From Anaeramoeba flamelloides (lineage: Eukaryota > Metamonada > Anaeramoebidae): 64,000 nt of DNA. The translations under genes were made by a program, and so were the position numbers. Location: the NCBI GenBank assembly GCA_027625915.1, contig JANTQA010000033.1, positions 2,480,001 through 2,544,000 on the forward strand. Direction: 5' to 3'. Shown piece after piece: positions 37,101-47,554 of the stretch. The stretch's first letter is position 1. Each line of letters begins with the position of its first letter. The notes below the pieces were generated by a model, which made no database searches, was not told the DNA's origin, and saw only the letters and a program-made list of their open reading frames with translations.

Positions 37101-38316
37101 AAGAGATGAAATGTTATTAGAAGATGAAAAAGAGAATGAGGAACAAGATAATAATGTATTGCATCAATTAAAAAATAATGTAAGTTCTGAATATATCATC
37201 GATGTATTAGTGGAATGCGAAGATTTAGAATCTATCCAGAAAAAGGCAAAAAATAAAATCAGAAAGAATTTGAATAAAAATGGTGGTAATAACGACAACA
37301 ACGATGACGATGACGATGATGATGACGATGACGATGATAATGATAATCATAAAGGAATTGTTAAGATTGTCAAATTTCCATTGTCGGATATTTATAAAAT
37401 TTCCAAAATGAGAGTCAGAGTTCCAGAAAATATTAGATCTGTCAAAACTAAAAATAGGATAATTAGATCAATTTCAGAAGTTAAGCAAAGGTTGGAAGGT
37501 ACAATTCCACAACTTGATCCAGTTGAAAATTATAAATCAACTGAGAGGGGTTATGTACAAACACTTGAAAAATTAAATGAATTGAAAAAGGAAATAAAAC
37601 AATTCCATTTGATAAAAGACACCGAGCAATGGAAGAAAGGTTATGAACAGTTTTTATCAAAATTAGAAATTTTGACTCAAATTGAAATTGCTGAGAAGCA
37701 ATTGTCCGAATATGAAAGTGTTGTATTGAATGACAAATTGGGTACAATGAAAAAAAGCTTGGAATCTTTAAAATATGTTAACACCGAGGGTATAATCTCC
37801 GAAAAGGGAAGAACCGCATGTGAAATTTCTTCTGGGAACGAATTAATTATTACAGAATTGTTATACCAAGGCGTTTTTAACGAAATTAATATATATCAAT
37901 TAACCTCCCTTTTAAGTTGCTTTTTGCATAAAGAAAGATCTAAAACAACACCAAAGCTTCCTGAAAATTTGAATAACCCGTTTAGAAAATTGACAGAAAC
38001 CGCTAAAAAGGTCGGCAAAATTGAACAAAAAAGTGGTTGCGAAATCAATATTGAAGATTTCGTGAAAGGCTTTCACCCAGGGCTAATGAAAGTGATTGAA
38101 CGATGGACCTTCGGGGATTCCTTCTTGGAAATTACTAAATTAACAAAAAACTTTGAAGGTGCAATAATTAGAACACTCAGGGGTCTCGAAGAATTAATGC
38201 GACAAATGAGCAACGCTGCATTGTCAATGGGAAATATAGACTTGTCAAGTAAAATTAATGATGGTATTGTGAAAGTGAAGAGAGACATTGTCTTTGCTGC
38301 TTCGTTATATTTATAA
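26554..38316 (+). CDS. MTR4: MTR4, Ski2-like exosome RNA helicase
   Basis: ATP-dependent 3'-5' RNA helicase that feeds RNA to the nuclear exosome (TRAMP-type complexes). Exons are 26554-27134, 30790-30880 and 35774-38316, about 1071 residues; human has 1042. Walker A is AHTSSGKT (about 125-132), the DEIH box is VIFDEIHYM, motif III is FLSATIPN, and motif VI is [10 protein letters not shown] near residue 491. A KOW/arch region follows ([10 protein letters not shown]) with a 12-Asp run near 735, then a DSHCT domain ending in [12 protein letters not shown]. An in-frame TGA precedes the ATG. Introns are 3655 bp (phase 0) and 4893 bp (phase 1). There are two oddities. One base is missing from exon 1 at the A-pair 26876-26877, after DPFQ, where CAAAGG would be expected. 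Motif VI also has Cys where relatives have Gly (codon 36571-36573). Identity is certain. Confidence 0.96.
27422..27880. mobile_element. Element O with about 110 bp terminal inverted repeats
   Basis: Outer ends GAATTCTTCAGACA (27425) and TGTCTGAAGAATTC (ending 27877) begin arms of roughly 110 bp. The arms share TTTTATTTTGGTAAA, TTTATCTAAAGATTAAAATA and TTTCTTACCAAAAATAAC. The middle is about 230 bp without a coding frame. It lies within MTR4 intron 1. No second copy was noticed in the window. Confidence 0.75.
28150..28177. repeat. AAT microsatellite
   Basis: Nine consecutive AAT units grading into AAAT units within MTR4 intron 1. Confidence 0.9.
28525..29110. repeat. Dispersed repeat M, copy 3
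   Basis: It aligns with 14560-15170 through GGTATTTCCAAAAAA at the left end, a central AAAAAATATC block and the AATGGTGGTTAATG block near the right end. It is uninterrupted, unlike copy 2. It is in MTR4 intron 1. Confidence 0.65.
31243..31269. repeat. T27 homopolymer
   Basis: An uninterrupted run of 27 T within a 60-base T-rich tract in MTR4 intron 2. Confidence 0.9.
31949..32080 (-). CDS. Candidate antisense exon inside MTR4 intron 2
   Basis: Read on the minus strand, a strong pyrimidine tract and acceptor (CTCTTTTTTATTTTTTCAACAG, trimmed here to TTTTTTCAACAG) opens a 43-codon frame. The frame includes [13 protein letters not shown] and [14 protein letters not shown] and ends at a GG|GTTTTT donor. 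The protein is not recognised. It could be an exon of a gene nested antisense in MTR4, a relic, or chance. No partner exon was found. Confidence 0.28.
32744..32771. repeat. A16-G12 homopolymer tract
   Basis: Sixteen A followed by twelve G in MTR4 intron 2. It mirrors the C10-A29 tract at 802-840, so the two may share an origin. Confidence 0.75.
33255..33792. repeat. Dispersed repeat L, copy 2
   Basis: It is in the same orientation as 18072-18630 and closely similar to it along its length, with small indels. The first block reads AACCCCAATTCAAAATTTTT and the last block ends in AAAATTTTGAATTTAGGTT. Confidence 0.8.
34610..34815. repeat. Fragment of hairpin-module family
   Basis: It matches 6975-7310 in two blocks. 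The first is AAGCTCT followed by ATGGTTAGAAAACTTAAG. The second is the palindrome GGTACATAGTGCCCC, followed by TTAATCAC and TTTGTGGAAT. The hairpin array that follows in N2 is absent here. Confidence 0.6.
34987..35660 (-). mobile_element. CAGTCAAAGG element, copy C1, with nested D1
   Basis: Terminal inverted repeats: the left end reads CAGTCAAAGGGGACTA, and the complement of the right end reads CAGTCAAAGGGGCCCAG. It is related to 43196-43709, 56343-56860 and 63872-64000, and inverted relative to them. It is about 160 bp longer than copy C2 because a D element (35203-35371) is inserted in it. No transposase frame is present. The ends resemble Tc1/mariner-type termini, but the superfamily is an inference. 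Confidence 0.8.
35203..35371. mobile_element. TA-flanked MITE, copy D1, inserted in C1
   Basis: Left end TACTGGTATTTGAATAATAA, with a degenerate complementary right end, and inner arms TTTTCACTTCATTTT facing AAAATGAAGTGAAA. Other copies are at 42194-42359 and 62310-62480. Its absence from C2 at the equivalent point shows that it inserted after C1. Confidence 0.7.
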
Positions 38317-38554
38317 GAATTTAATTTCTTGCTTTTGTATCAAAACGAAATATATTTTTAATTTTTTTTTTGAAATTAAGTAGATTTTTTATATCAAGTT
38401 ATTCCAAAACTTAGTGGATTTGTTTTTCAAGTGTATTTTAGTACACTTCCTTCACAAACAATAAGATTTCTTTCTTCTTTCAAAATTCACAATTTGTGAT
38501 AAAAAATGGTTTTATTTTTTAGATTTTGTTGTCATATGATGCGAATATATATTT

Positions 38555-39016
38555 ACTGTTGAGAGAAAAATGTTGGACAGAGAAAAAATAGTTCGACACC
38601 AATTTTAATTTGGAAACATTACTGAAAATGATTTTTAATTTCAATCGTTTGTGAAATAACTAAAGAAATTAAGAATAATCTACTTATTAGAATAAGGATT
38701 AATATAATTCTGCTTTTTCAAAACCTTATCTCTGATTGTCTAAAACAAGTTAAAAAATTAAGATTTTCAGAATTAATAGTAAACTTTACTAAAACTAGGA
38801 TTTTTGTTACAATAACATGATCTACTTTAGTTATCAACCATTCAAATGAGTATTCTACACGCAACACAGATTAATGAACTTGTAACACATTTAAACCTGT
38901 ATTTATCAAAAATTCACATAGTTATCAATAGGATTTTATTTTCAATTTTACTAATGTTCCCAATTAAAAATGGTGTCCGACCATTTTTCTGAGTCCAACA
39001 TTTTTCTCTCAACAGT
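38555..39016. mobile_element. Inverted-repeat element G1
   Basis: The left end ACTGTTGAGAGAAAAATGTT faces a right end AACATTTTTCTCTCAACAGT, and the arms continue with a block containing GACACCA and ATTTTAATTTGG. It is 462 bp with no coding frame. Its inner arm (ATTACTGAAAATGA) is shared with G2, so the two are related. Confidence 0.8.
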
Positions 39017-39083
39017 TATATTAAATAGATACTATTTTTTTTTTTTCCTTTTTTTATTTTATTTTTTTTTGTATTTTTATTAG

Positions 39084-39539
39084 AGCTGTTTGAAGTAAAG
39101 TGAGACAAATGATTGGGAAAAAAAAAAGTGAAACATGGTTTTTAATTGGGAAAATTACTGAAAATGAAAAGAAAGTTCAATTAATAAAAGAAAAAATAAA
39201 TAAATAAAGACAAAATGAAGGATTCAACACAAGAACACTTTTTTTTTAATACTGTCTTTTAGTATGGGCTTTTCTTTGATTGATCAATTATTAAAGATTT
39301 GTTCAAAAAATTGAATATTTTTGGGATCTCCAAAAACACATGAACAATTTTGATATAAAAATAGATTTGAATTGTTTGAGTTGGTTTTATTGAAAATAAT
39401 ATTATGGACTGTGGTTTGGTGTTAATTTGTTTCTTCTTTTAACTGACTTTTCTTTTTGTTTTTCGGGTTCTGTGAATTTTTCAATTAAAAATCGTGTTTC
39501 ACTTTTTTTCCCTATTTCACTTTTTTTTCCAGAACAGTG
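39084..39539. mobile_element. Inverted-repeat element G2
   Basis: Arms of about 70 bp. The left arm runs from GAGCTGTTT through AAAAAAGTGAAACATGG and TTTTTAATTG. The right arm complement runs CACTGTTCTGG, AAAAAAGTGAAACACG, TTTTTAATTG. It lies 67 bp downstream of G1 and has nearly the same length. Confidence 0.75.
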
Positions 39540-40350
39540 ATACTTTTATTCCCTTATTATTTCACTTACAGTATTCTGTAAAAGTAATTCCACTTCTTTT
39601 AAAGTTCGGTTTTATCATCACCCTGGATATAAATAGTTCTTTCAAAGAAAGTGGAGTAACTTTAGCTGAAGTAAATGTTTATTTCAAAATTTGTCGAAAG
39701 AAATTTTTGGATTTGATGAAGGGAAAAATTTTGAAGTGAACAAATCCTAATTGTGAAATGATATTTTGGGAGCAAAACTCATGATCAAATTTTTATTATT
39801 ACGATTGTTTTGTTCTTGGTGGATTCTTCAAATATTTTTTTAAGAACTTTGATCGATCAAAAGGTATTATTTCGTATTGAACTTTTTAATTATCCTTAAA
39901 CTTTCTTTGTGTTATGAATCATATTCCTTTCAATTTGTTTTGTTTAGACAAATGCCTCTGTTTTCTTCGCCTATTTAAGTGATCTGTTTCTTGACTTATT
40001 TTTGTCTTGGTTAATATTAACAATAAATTGTTTTTTTGCTTTTGGAAACAAGACAATTTTCACTTTCAAAAAAAAAATTAACCAAAAATGAATTGAAAGC
40101 TTTTTTTGGTGATATTCGGAACATTTTTCTTGGGTTATATATTGAATTTTCCTTTTCTTGTTGGACTGCTTTTGATAGATTTAATTTGAGTGAGATAAAA
40201 TTCCATTGATTTTGATCACAATCAAATTAACTGATAACCCAGTTCACTTGTTTTATCGGTGTATATAACATTTTGGTACAAGTAATATGCCTCTGTGAAA
40301 TTGATCAATGAATACCTTTAACAAAAAGTTTAAAGAGAGTAAAGTTGAGG

Positions 40351-40482
40351 TATAGCTGTTTTAAAAAAGTGTGGAATCGAAGTTTTGTAAGTAGGACTTA
40401 AAACTGTCTAATTCATCTGTTTTAATCAGTTCAGTCAATATCTAATAAAAGTTTTGGTACACACTTTTCTAAAACAGCTGTA
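40351..40482. mobile_element. 132 bp TA-flanked hairpin element H
   Basis: The left end TATAGCTGTTTTAAAAAAGT faces a right end ACTTTTCTAAAACAGCTGTA. The arms are about 38 bp, with TA at both outer ends. It has no coding capacity. Confidence 0.75.
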
Positions 40483-40968
40483 GTGTTTTTTTATTTCTCT
40501 TTTTTTGCACCGAATCTAACTAAATACAAAAAAAAAAAAAATCATAAAAATTTTCCATTTATTTATCCGAGTTATTTCACAAATTTTCGAAATTTCATGA
40601 TAAAAATGGAATGGTTTGTCTTATTTTGATTTCTGACACAAGATTATGATTTTTTGAAATCATAAAAAAAAATACAAATTTATTTTTGAGTAACCAACAA
40701 AATTGAGAAACGAAACATTTCAGAATGAAAAAAAGAACTCTTTGAAAACTTTTGTAATAATCCTCAGATTTCTAATTTTTTTAAAATAAAAAAAACGAGA
40801 CTTGAAAACACATTTTACTGATTTAAAATCGGTTAAATCTTGAACTTTGGAACACAAATTTTTGGTTGTATTTTTTATAAAAAATAGTTAAAAATAAACT
40901 TTTCATTTTCATTTTTTTTTAATTTATTTTTATTTTCCTTACATTTTTTATTTTTACAAACCTTACAA

Positions 40969-42851
40969 ATGTCAAAATCTATTAGCATTCTTAAACAATC
41001 AAAAAAACCTAAAAAAAAAAGCATTAGCTGGGATGAGTCAAACTTGAAAGAAATTGAAAAGTTACAGCAAAGTGTTTTTTGTTCTTCCAACAACGAAATT
41101 CTAAATGACAAAAATCTAACAGGTTTGTTCATCATCCAATTTTCTATTCTTCATTTTTTCTAGTTTACAAGAAACAAGAAAAACTTTTATTTTTACAACA
41201 TTTAACAGATTTAATAAACATTAATTTGGATTGTGGAACAGATTTTAAAGTCTAATTGCCAAGGTAAAGTAACTGGGTTGTTAATGGATCATAAGTATAA
41301 TAAAATAACTAGCAACAGAAATGCACTCTTCATTAAAATGTCTCCCCTTTTTTTCATGAAATACTATTGAAAACTTCTCTTCAATTTTCTTTGAAAAGAA
41401 ACCTTTTTAATTTCAACATTTTGTAAATTATTCTTCTTTTAAGAATTTGTACTTTTTCAAGTTTCCAAATATTTATGAAACGATGCAACCAGTTTACACA
41501 AATTATTTTTTTGGGTGTTTGAAATATTCAAGAGAAATACATGAAAATCCAAAATATTTCCAAAATTTTTTAACCACTAAAAAACACGTTTTGGACAACT
41601 TCTAAAAAACCCTAGTGTTAGTACTATTTGTTGCAAAATAAAGGGAACAAAATTTTCATTCAGCTTTTCAAAAAAAAATTTCTAAATCAATGAAACTTTT
41701 CAAATTTTTAATTCTGAAAAGAAGCTTAAATTATTCATTTTCCATCTTTTTAGAATTGGGAACTATGATGTTTTATATTAATTCTTGTGATGTGGTTTTG
41801 TTTTGGAAAACTGAATGAACACTTTGAACTTTTTATATTTTACAATTAACAGTATACAAAGTTTAACTGTAAAAATTGCAATTTTACTGAAAAATATCAT
41901 TTCAAATCCAAAGAAATAACCCGCATCTTGGAAAAGGATAAAAGATCCTTAAACAAATAGCTACTTTATTCTATTTTCCTTTTTTTAATTCTAAAATATC
42001 TTTTCGTTTCATATTTCCAGTTAACCTAGGGTATACCATAAAAAAGGATCAAGCAAACAGAGAAACATCACATTTTCAATTCATTATTTGACAACTCTAT
42101 TTGTAAAAGATAAAGAAAAGGAAAACGAAGTGTCAATTTTTTATAATTTATTGAAGATAATCAAGTATAATTCTTTCCAATTTAAAATTCACATACTGGT
42201 ATTTGAATTTTAAATGGGAAAATATTTTCACTCCCTTTTCCATGCTTTCTGATATAAATAGAGTTCCTAAAGAACAGAGTTGCAATTTGTGGCTCACTTT
42301 CAAAAAGAAATTTGAAAATAAAGTGAAAATTATTCCTATTTAATATTGAAATAACAGTACGAGTAAAAAATAAAAAATCATGATAAAGTGGGGATAGTGC
42401 TTGGTTAGCTTTCTATTTGGATGTTTAAATTTGTTAAAATTTGATAAAATCTTCGATTCACGAGTGTAAATACAAATGTTGTAAAAAATAGAGTTTTTGC
42501 TTTTTTTTTTTTGGTTCTTTACAAATTGAAAATATAAAAAAAATTGTTTCTTGTTTTTCATGAATCAACTTATAAAATTAACCTTTATTTTTGATCTGAT
42601 ATTTATCTAATCTTTTAATAATAACTTTAATTAATTTAATAGAAATAAAAGAAGTGCCTGTTCGAGATTTCTTTCAAAAACAACACACAAAAAGATTTTT
42701 AGCAAAGAGAAAAAAATATAAAGAACATCAAAAAGAGATCAGAACACAAAGATTTTTTGTTCTTGACGAACCAGAACAAGAAATGAAAGAGCAAATTACC
42801 AAAATAAAGAAATACTATCAAAAAAATGAAAAAATGCATTATCTTAACTGA
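40969..42851 (+). CDS. Protein phosphatase 1 inhibitor-2-like protein
   Basis: Inhibitor-2 binds and regulates the PP1 catalytic subunit. Exons are 40969-41122 and 42643-42851, 120 residues. Residues 5-9 (ISILK) match the KGILK docking motif. Residues 17-21 (KSISW) match the KSQKW motif, followed by WDESNLKEIE as in plant and yeast forms. Exon 2 has FLAKRKKYKEHQKEIR, which lines up with the family's FEMKRKLHYNEG helix that covers the PP1 active site. The donor is CTAACAG|GTTTGT and the acceptor is TTTAATAG|AAATAA, completing a Glu codon. It is shorter than the 160-200 residues usual for the family, lacking most of the acidic middle. A missed middle exon inside the 1520 bp intron is possible. 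Family assignment is by motif only. Confidence 0.62.
41123..42642 (+). other. 1.52 kb intron of the inhibitor-2-like gene
   Basis: The boundaries are supported by phase and by restoration of an open frame. It carries a D-family MITE at 42194-42359. About 41150-42190 is AT-rich without recognised features. Confidence 0.6.
42194..42359. mobile_element. TA-flanked MITE, copy D2
   Basis: 166 bp. The left end TACTGGTATTTGAATTTTAA faces a right end whose complement reads TACTGTTATTTCAATATTAA, with inner arms around TTTTCACT. The core contains GATATAAATAGAGTTCC, shared with D3. It lies in the inhibitor-2-like intron. Confidence 0.78.
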
Positions 42852-42973
42852 TCACCCAATGCAAACAAAACAACAACGTTTTAATTTAATTTATTTTACA
42901 ATTATCAATTGAACGAAACAAACAAATTCTTTTGAACATTTTTTTTTAATACTTTCAAACTAACACATTAACA

Positions 42974-43068
42974 AAATACAATTTCAGAAAAATACTTGGG
43001 ATTATTTGGGTCTTGTTAAATTCAATTTTCTCAGTGAAGAGTTTGTATTCCTTTCTGAAATTGTATTT
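42974..43068. repeat. 95 bp hairpin, 17 bp perfect arms
   Basis: AAATACAATTTCAGAAA at 42974-42990 is exactly complementary to 43052-43068. The loop (61 bases) is open in one frame on each strand, and acceptor-like TTTCAG occurs on both strands as a consequence of the palindrome. It is probably a tiny mobile element. Confidence 0.65.
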
Positions 43069-43195
43069 ATATTTTTGTAATATTGGATATAAATAAACTT
43101 TAATTTAATAATATTTTGTATTTTCTCTTTTCTTTTGTTAATGTTGCTGCTTTCTCTTCATTCCGTCACTTTTGTTTTTATTATAAACCATTTTT

Positions 43196-43709
43196 CAGTC
43201 AAAGGACCCAGTTATAATGTGTGAATTACATTTTTTTTAAAGTGTTTGAATGGATATTCGAACAAAACATTTATTTTGAACATTTCAAAATTGAAATTAT
43301 TTTCAAATTTTTACTTTTTTTTTTTCTCTTATTATTTTTTTTAGAAACCTAATTCCATATGTAAATATTTTTTTTTAATGCAAGATCAATAGTCACTTGA
43401 TAAAAATGTTTTATTCTAAGTTTATTGTTAAAGTAAAAATGATTGAAGAGAAATGATTTTGATTTCTATTGGGATTTTATTTGATCTTCGTTAAAGATCA
43501 AAATGAACATTGTTGTTTTTCTCAATAGTTCCATAAGAATTTGAGTTTTTCAATTTTTAAGAAAATATATTGATTAATTAGTTTTATTTCAGGTAGATAT
43601 CAACTATTCTTCGAGGTTTATTATACTATTTATTTCTTATTAATTCTTCAAGGGTCATTTATAAAAAAAATAATTGATATTTGGAAAAAATGTTGATTCA
43701 TTTTGACAG
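43196..43709 (+). mobile_element. CAGTCAAAGG element, copy C2
   Basis: The left end reads CAGTCAAAGGACCCAG, and the complement of the right end reads CTGTCAAAATGAATC, followed by AAATATCAATTATTTT as in C1. It is 514 bp, equal to C1 without its nested insert. There is no open frame of note. Confidence 0.75.
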
Positions 43710-44048
43710 AAACAAATTTTTTATTGTATTATTTAAGTAATTGATTTTTTTTTAATTTAATTCTTGATATAAACACTTTCCCAATATTTATTTTATATGA
43801 ACTTTTTAATTTTGATAATTTCTTCCTTAATATTGTCTTTTATAATTAACAAGTTTCAAAATATATTTTAGTGTCTCTATTGTTGTGAAAATAACCCTTA
43901 TGGACTTGGTAAAAATCTGAAATGGGAATGAAAAAACATGCTTCTTTTTTCTATAAGACCATTACATTAACTCATCAAAGAAACGTAAATTAAATAGCAA
44001 CATTTTAAACTCAGTTTCTATCAAGTTAATATTAAAAAAAAAACTTAC

Positions 44049-44103
44049 CCCAGCAATTAGAAATGATTAACAAAAAGACTAAGAATAAGGATCTAATTTG
44101 CAT
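44049..44103 (-). CDS. Possible first exon encoding a signal peptide
   Basis: On the minus strand an ATG opens MQIRSLFLVFLLIISNCW, a short basic start followed by a strongly hydrophobic core, and runs directly into a textbook donor GG|GTAAGT at 44048. This is the pattern of a secreted or membrane protein whose first exon is the signal peptide. No following exon could be recognised downstream (lower coordinates), so the call rests on 18 codons and one splice site and may be chance. Confidence 0.25.
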
Positions 44104-45852
44104 CAAAAATTTTGGTAAAAAGATGCAAAATTTAAAAATGAAAATTTTTTTTTTTTCCACCTAAAAAAATTGAAATCTTATTTCCAATTTAAGTAATCAT
44201 AATAATATTTCAATCACAATAAACTATTGTGATAATGAAAAAATGAACTCAAAAAAAGTAAAAAAATAATTCAAATATTTTCAAAAATCAAAATTATATC
44301 TGTTTCAAATAAAATTATCGTATTTTCATTCTTTTAACTTTCGTTATTTGTGTGAACTTGAGACAACTAGTAATATATTTTACTTGATAGTGTGATATTT
44401 ATAGTACCATCGGTGATAAATATTTTGTTGTTGTCGAAACTATAAGTTAAATTACTTGAGTTATTATTTGTTGAAATGTAATTATCTTCAATGAAATAAA
44501 ATTAATTAAAAATAAATAAAATAAAAAAATTCTCAAATTTTTTTAATCATTTTTAGATCTTTAAAGCTAGGCGAATTTTTAAATTCTTATAAAACTATTA
44601 AAAGTAATTACTCTTAAGTAAAAAATAACTTTTTCTCAATTAAAAAATTTTTAAAAAGTTATTTTATTCACCCTCTTTAAAATCTCATAATAAATATCAA
44701 TATCTAATAACAGCACCTTTTGAATTCTATTTTTTGTTTATAATATAAAACATAACTTATTAATTAAGATCTAAATAAAATTCACATTTATTCGATCCGC
44801 CTCTCTATTATATTATTTATATTTAAAGAGTTTAAGCGAGTAGCCACAATAAATTCAAAATATTAACTTTTTTAATATTTTTCAAGAGAATTAGAAAACA
44901 ACATTTTTTTTCTTTGGGTGTATCTTTTCTTTTTAATATTGAAAATTATTTGTTGAAAAATAATTTATTAATTTTAATTTGACAAGCTAAAATTAAATAC
45001 CAGAATAGAATGTTAAGTTGATTTGTTTTATCTACTTTGGGGAATGTTAAATGGTTTGTATTTTGTTCTTATCTCAATATTCTATAGTTTTATTTGATTT
45101 CATTTTCGAAAATTAAATTATAAAATAGTTTTGTGAGAAAAAAATTCAAAGAGTAAAAATCAAACAAAACTTAACTAAATATACATGGAATTATGAAGAT
45201 ATAATTTTAAATAAAAAAAAAAACAGTTAAAGTGATAGCTTCTGGTATACGGCCATTGTAATAATTGGACTTACTCTGAAATTGGAAAGGGAGTAATGTT
45301 GTCAAAAAAAAAAAAGAGAGAAAGAAAAGATAAACAAACAATAGATCTTTAATTTTATATTAAACCCATTTCTGAAATATTTTGAATTTAAACTCTTTTT
45401 TTTATAAAAGGATTGAAATTTTTAGATTTTTTCTTGAAGATAATTAATATTATAGGATGTGTTTAATGATATCTATTAACCTGTGTATTTGCATTGTTAG
45501 TAAATCTAATATGAAAATACATTGAGATTCAGCGTAAATTCTTAAATTGATCCCTATTGTTGATTTAAATGTTCAACCAACCAACCAATCGAGTTTAAAT
45601 CCAAAAGAAAATTATATTTTGGTAATATCGTGGGTTTTTTTAGTTATTTTTCTACATTAATTGTTGTATTTTGAAGATCTTTACGTTGATCTAAATTATC
45701 TCCTTTTCTCATTCTAAAACATGTTAAAATAATTTGAAAAGTATTAAAATATTTAATTGGAATTAATTTTTAATACTGGTAGAATTCCAATACCAAGGTT
45801 GGTATTTTTAATTTTTATTTTATCTAATAGAATCTTCTAATTTCGAAATATT

Positions 45853-46052
45853 TACAGCCAGTTCCACTTTTAAAGCACAAATTTCCAACGAAAGTTAAGG
45901 TACAAAAAAATCTCAAATTAAGACACAAAATTTTGAATTTTTATTTTTACAAATTATTTTACTAGAATCTGAATTTTGTGCCTTAATTTGAGATTTTTAT
46001 TGTGTCTTATGTTTTAATTGATTTTTGTGTCTTAAAAGTGGGACTGACTGTA
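45853..46052. mobile_element. TA-flanked MITE, copy B2
   Basis: 200 bp. The left end TACAGCCAGTTCCACTTTTA faces a right end TAAAAGTGGGACTGACTGTA. TA is present exactly at both extremes. This is the best preserved of three copies. Confidence 0.88.
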
Positions 46053-47554
46053 TATTTTTTTATATATTGATTCAAAATTGAAATAAAAATGATAAATTTA
46101 TCTTTTATACAAAAAAAAGAATAATTATTCTGAATTGAAATATTTTTCAAAATTTCCAAAAAATGAATTTTAAAGATTGGAAAAGTAATAAAAATACATA
46201 TTTAAATTTATTATAATTCAAAATAATTATCTCAAAAATATGTTAGGTGTTTTGTAAAATACCATTAAAAAGTGTTTTATTATTTTATAAATTATAAATA
46301 ATTTACAAAAAATTTTTGAAAGATAAAAAAAATAATAATTAATTAACAAAAAATTTGTTTAAAAATATTAAAATTATCTTACAAAATAAAATGAAATTAA
46401 TTTTTCGAAAAAAGATACGAAATTATTAAAAAAAAAAAAAGATTATGAAAGAAATACTAATCTTATATGAAATTCTCTTTTATAATATAGAATTCTAAAA
46501 AAATATATTTATTTTTTTATTTTTATTTTTTTTTTTAAAGTATCTATAATAGTTAGATTTGTGTGATATCCTGTTGAAATTTATTTAAAATAATTAAAAA
46601 ATATTATATAAAAAAAATTGAAAATAAAAAGTGAAGTATTATTATATTTTATCTCCAATAAAAATAATCTCTATAAAACACTTGAAGAAATTTCTCAAAA
46701 TGTAATTTTTTTATTGATATTTTCTCTGAAATTTTATTTGTGGAAATTAGTTAAATCAAATTTTAAATTTTTTTTAACATTTTAGGGAATCTAGAACTTT
46801 AGAGAACCAATATAATTTTACATATATACCACATATTCTTATTTTAGTGGTTTTTATGACCTGGCTACTACCTGAACAAAAAACATAACAATTTATTTCT
46901 CAAAAAAAAAAAAAAAAAAAAAAACAATTAAAGAGAAAAAAAAACAAAAATACTCATAATCCGTAGAGTATTATCTAATAAATATATATTTTTTTTTTGG
47001 AAATAATCAATAGAAATATTCCTAGAAAAAAAGTTATTTTTTATCATTTTTTAACTTAGTTTTCAAAAATAAATTTATATTATTAACTTCACTCCAAATT
47101 TTTTTAATAATATTAGATTTTTTGATGAATATATTTATTATTACAATTTTAGAAAATAATTCACAATAATCTGAAAAAATGACAATTAATCCTATTTTAT
47201 AGCAGAAAATCTTAAAATAGTGAAAATCGACATTATGGTAAAAAAATTAAACATTGTGAAAAGGTAAATTGTTTTTTTAAAAGCATCTTACCAAAAATCA
47301 TTTGTATTTTAGAAAAAAAAAACATCTTTAAAAATATTAGAATATATTTTAATCGGTGTAAAGTGTCGCCAAGTGTTTAAAAGTAATGTAAGACTGCAAG
47401 CTTAAAAAAATGTTATGTTTGTTTGTAGTTGAAAAAACTACTTTCTTTTAAGGAAGTAGGTACAATTTACTATTTTGTAAAAATTTAAATAGCAATAATA
47501 TTACTGAAAAATGATTTTTTGAGTGTCATGAGATATTGAAACCTTAAAACCAAA

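Larger units (their letters stand above)
38317..40968. other. Intergenic region between MTR4 and the inhibitor-2-like gene
   Basis: This 2.65 kb between two plus-strand genes contains two similar inverted-repeat elements (38555-39016, 39084-39539) and a 132 bp TA-flanked hairpin (40351-40482). About 39540-40350 includes a segment near 39640 resembling the core of the D family. No coding exon was recognised. Confidence 0.6.
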
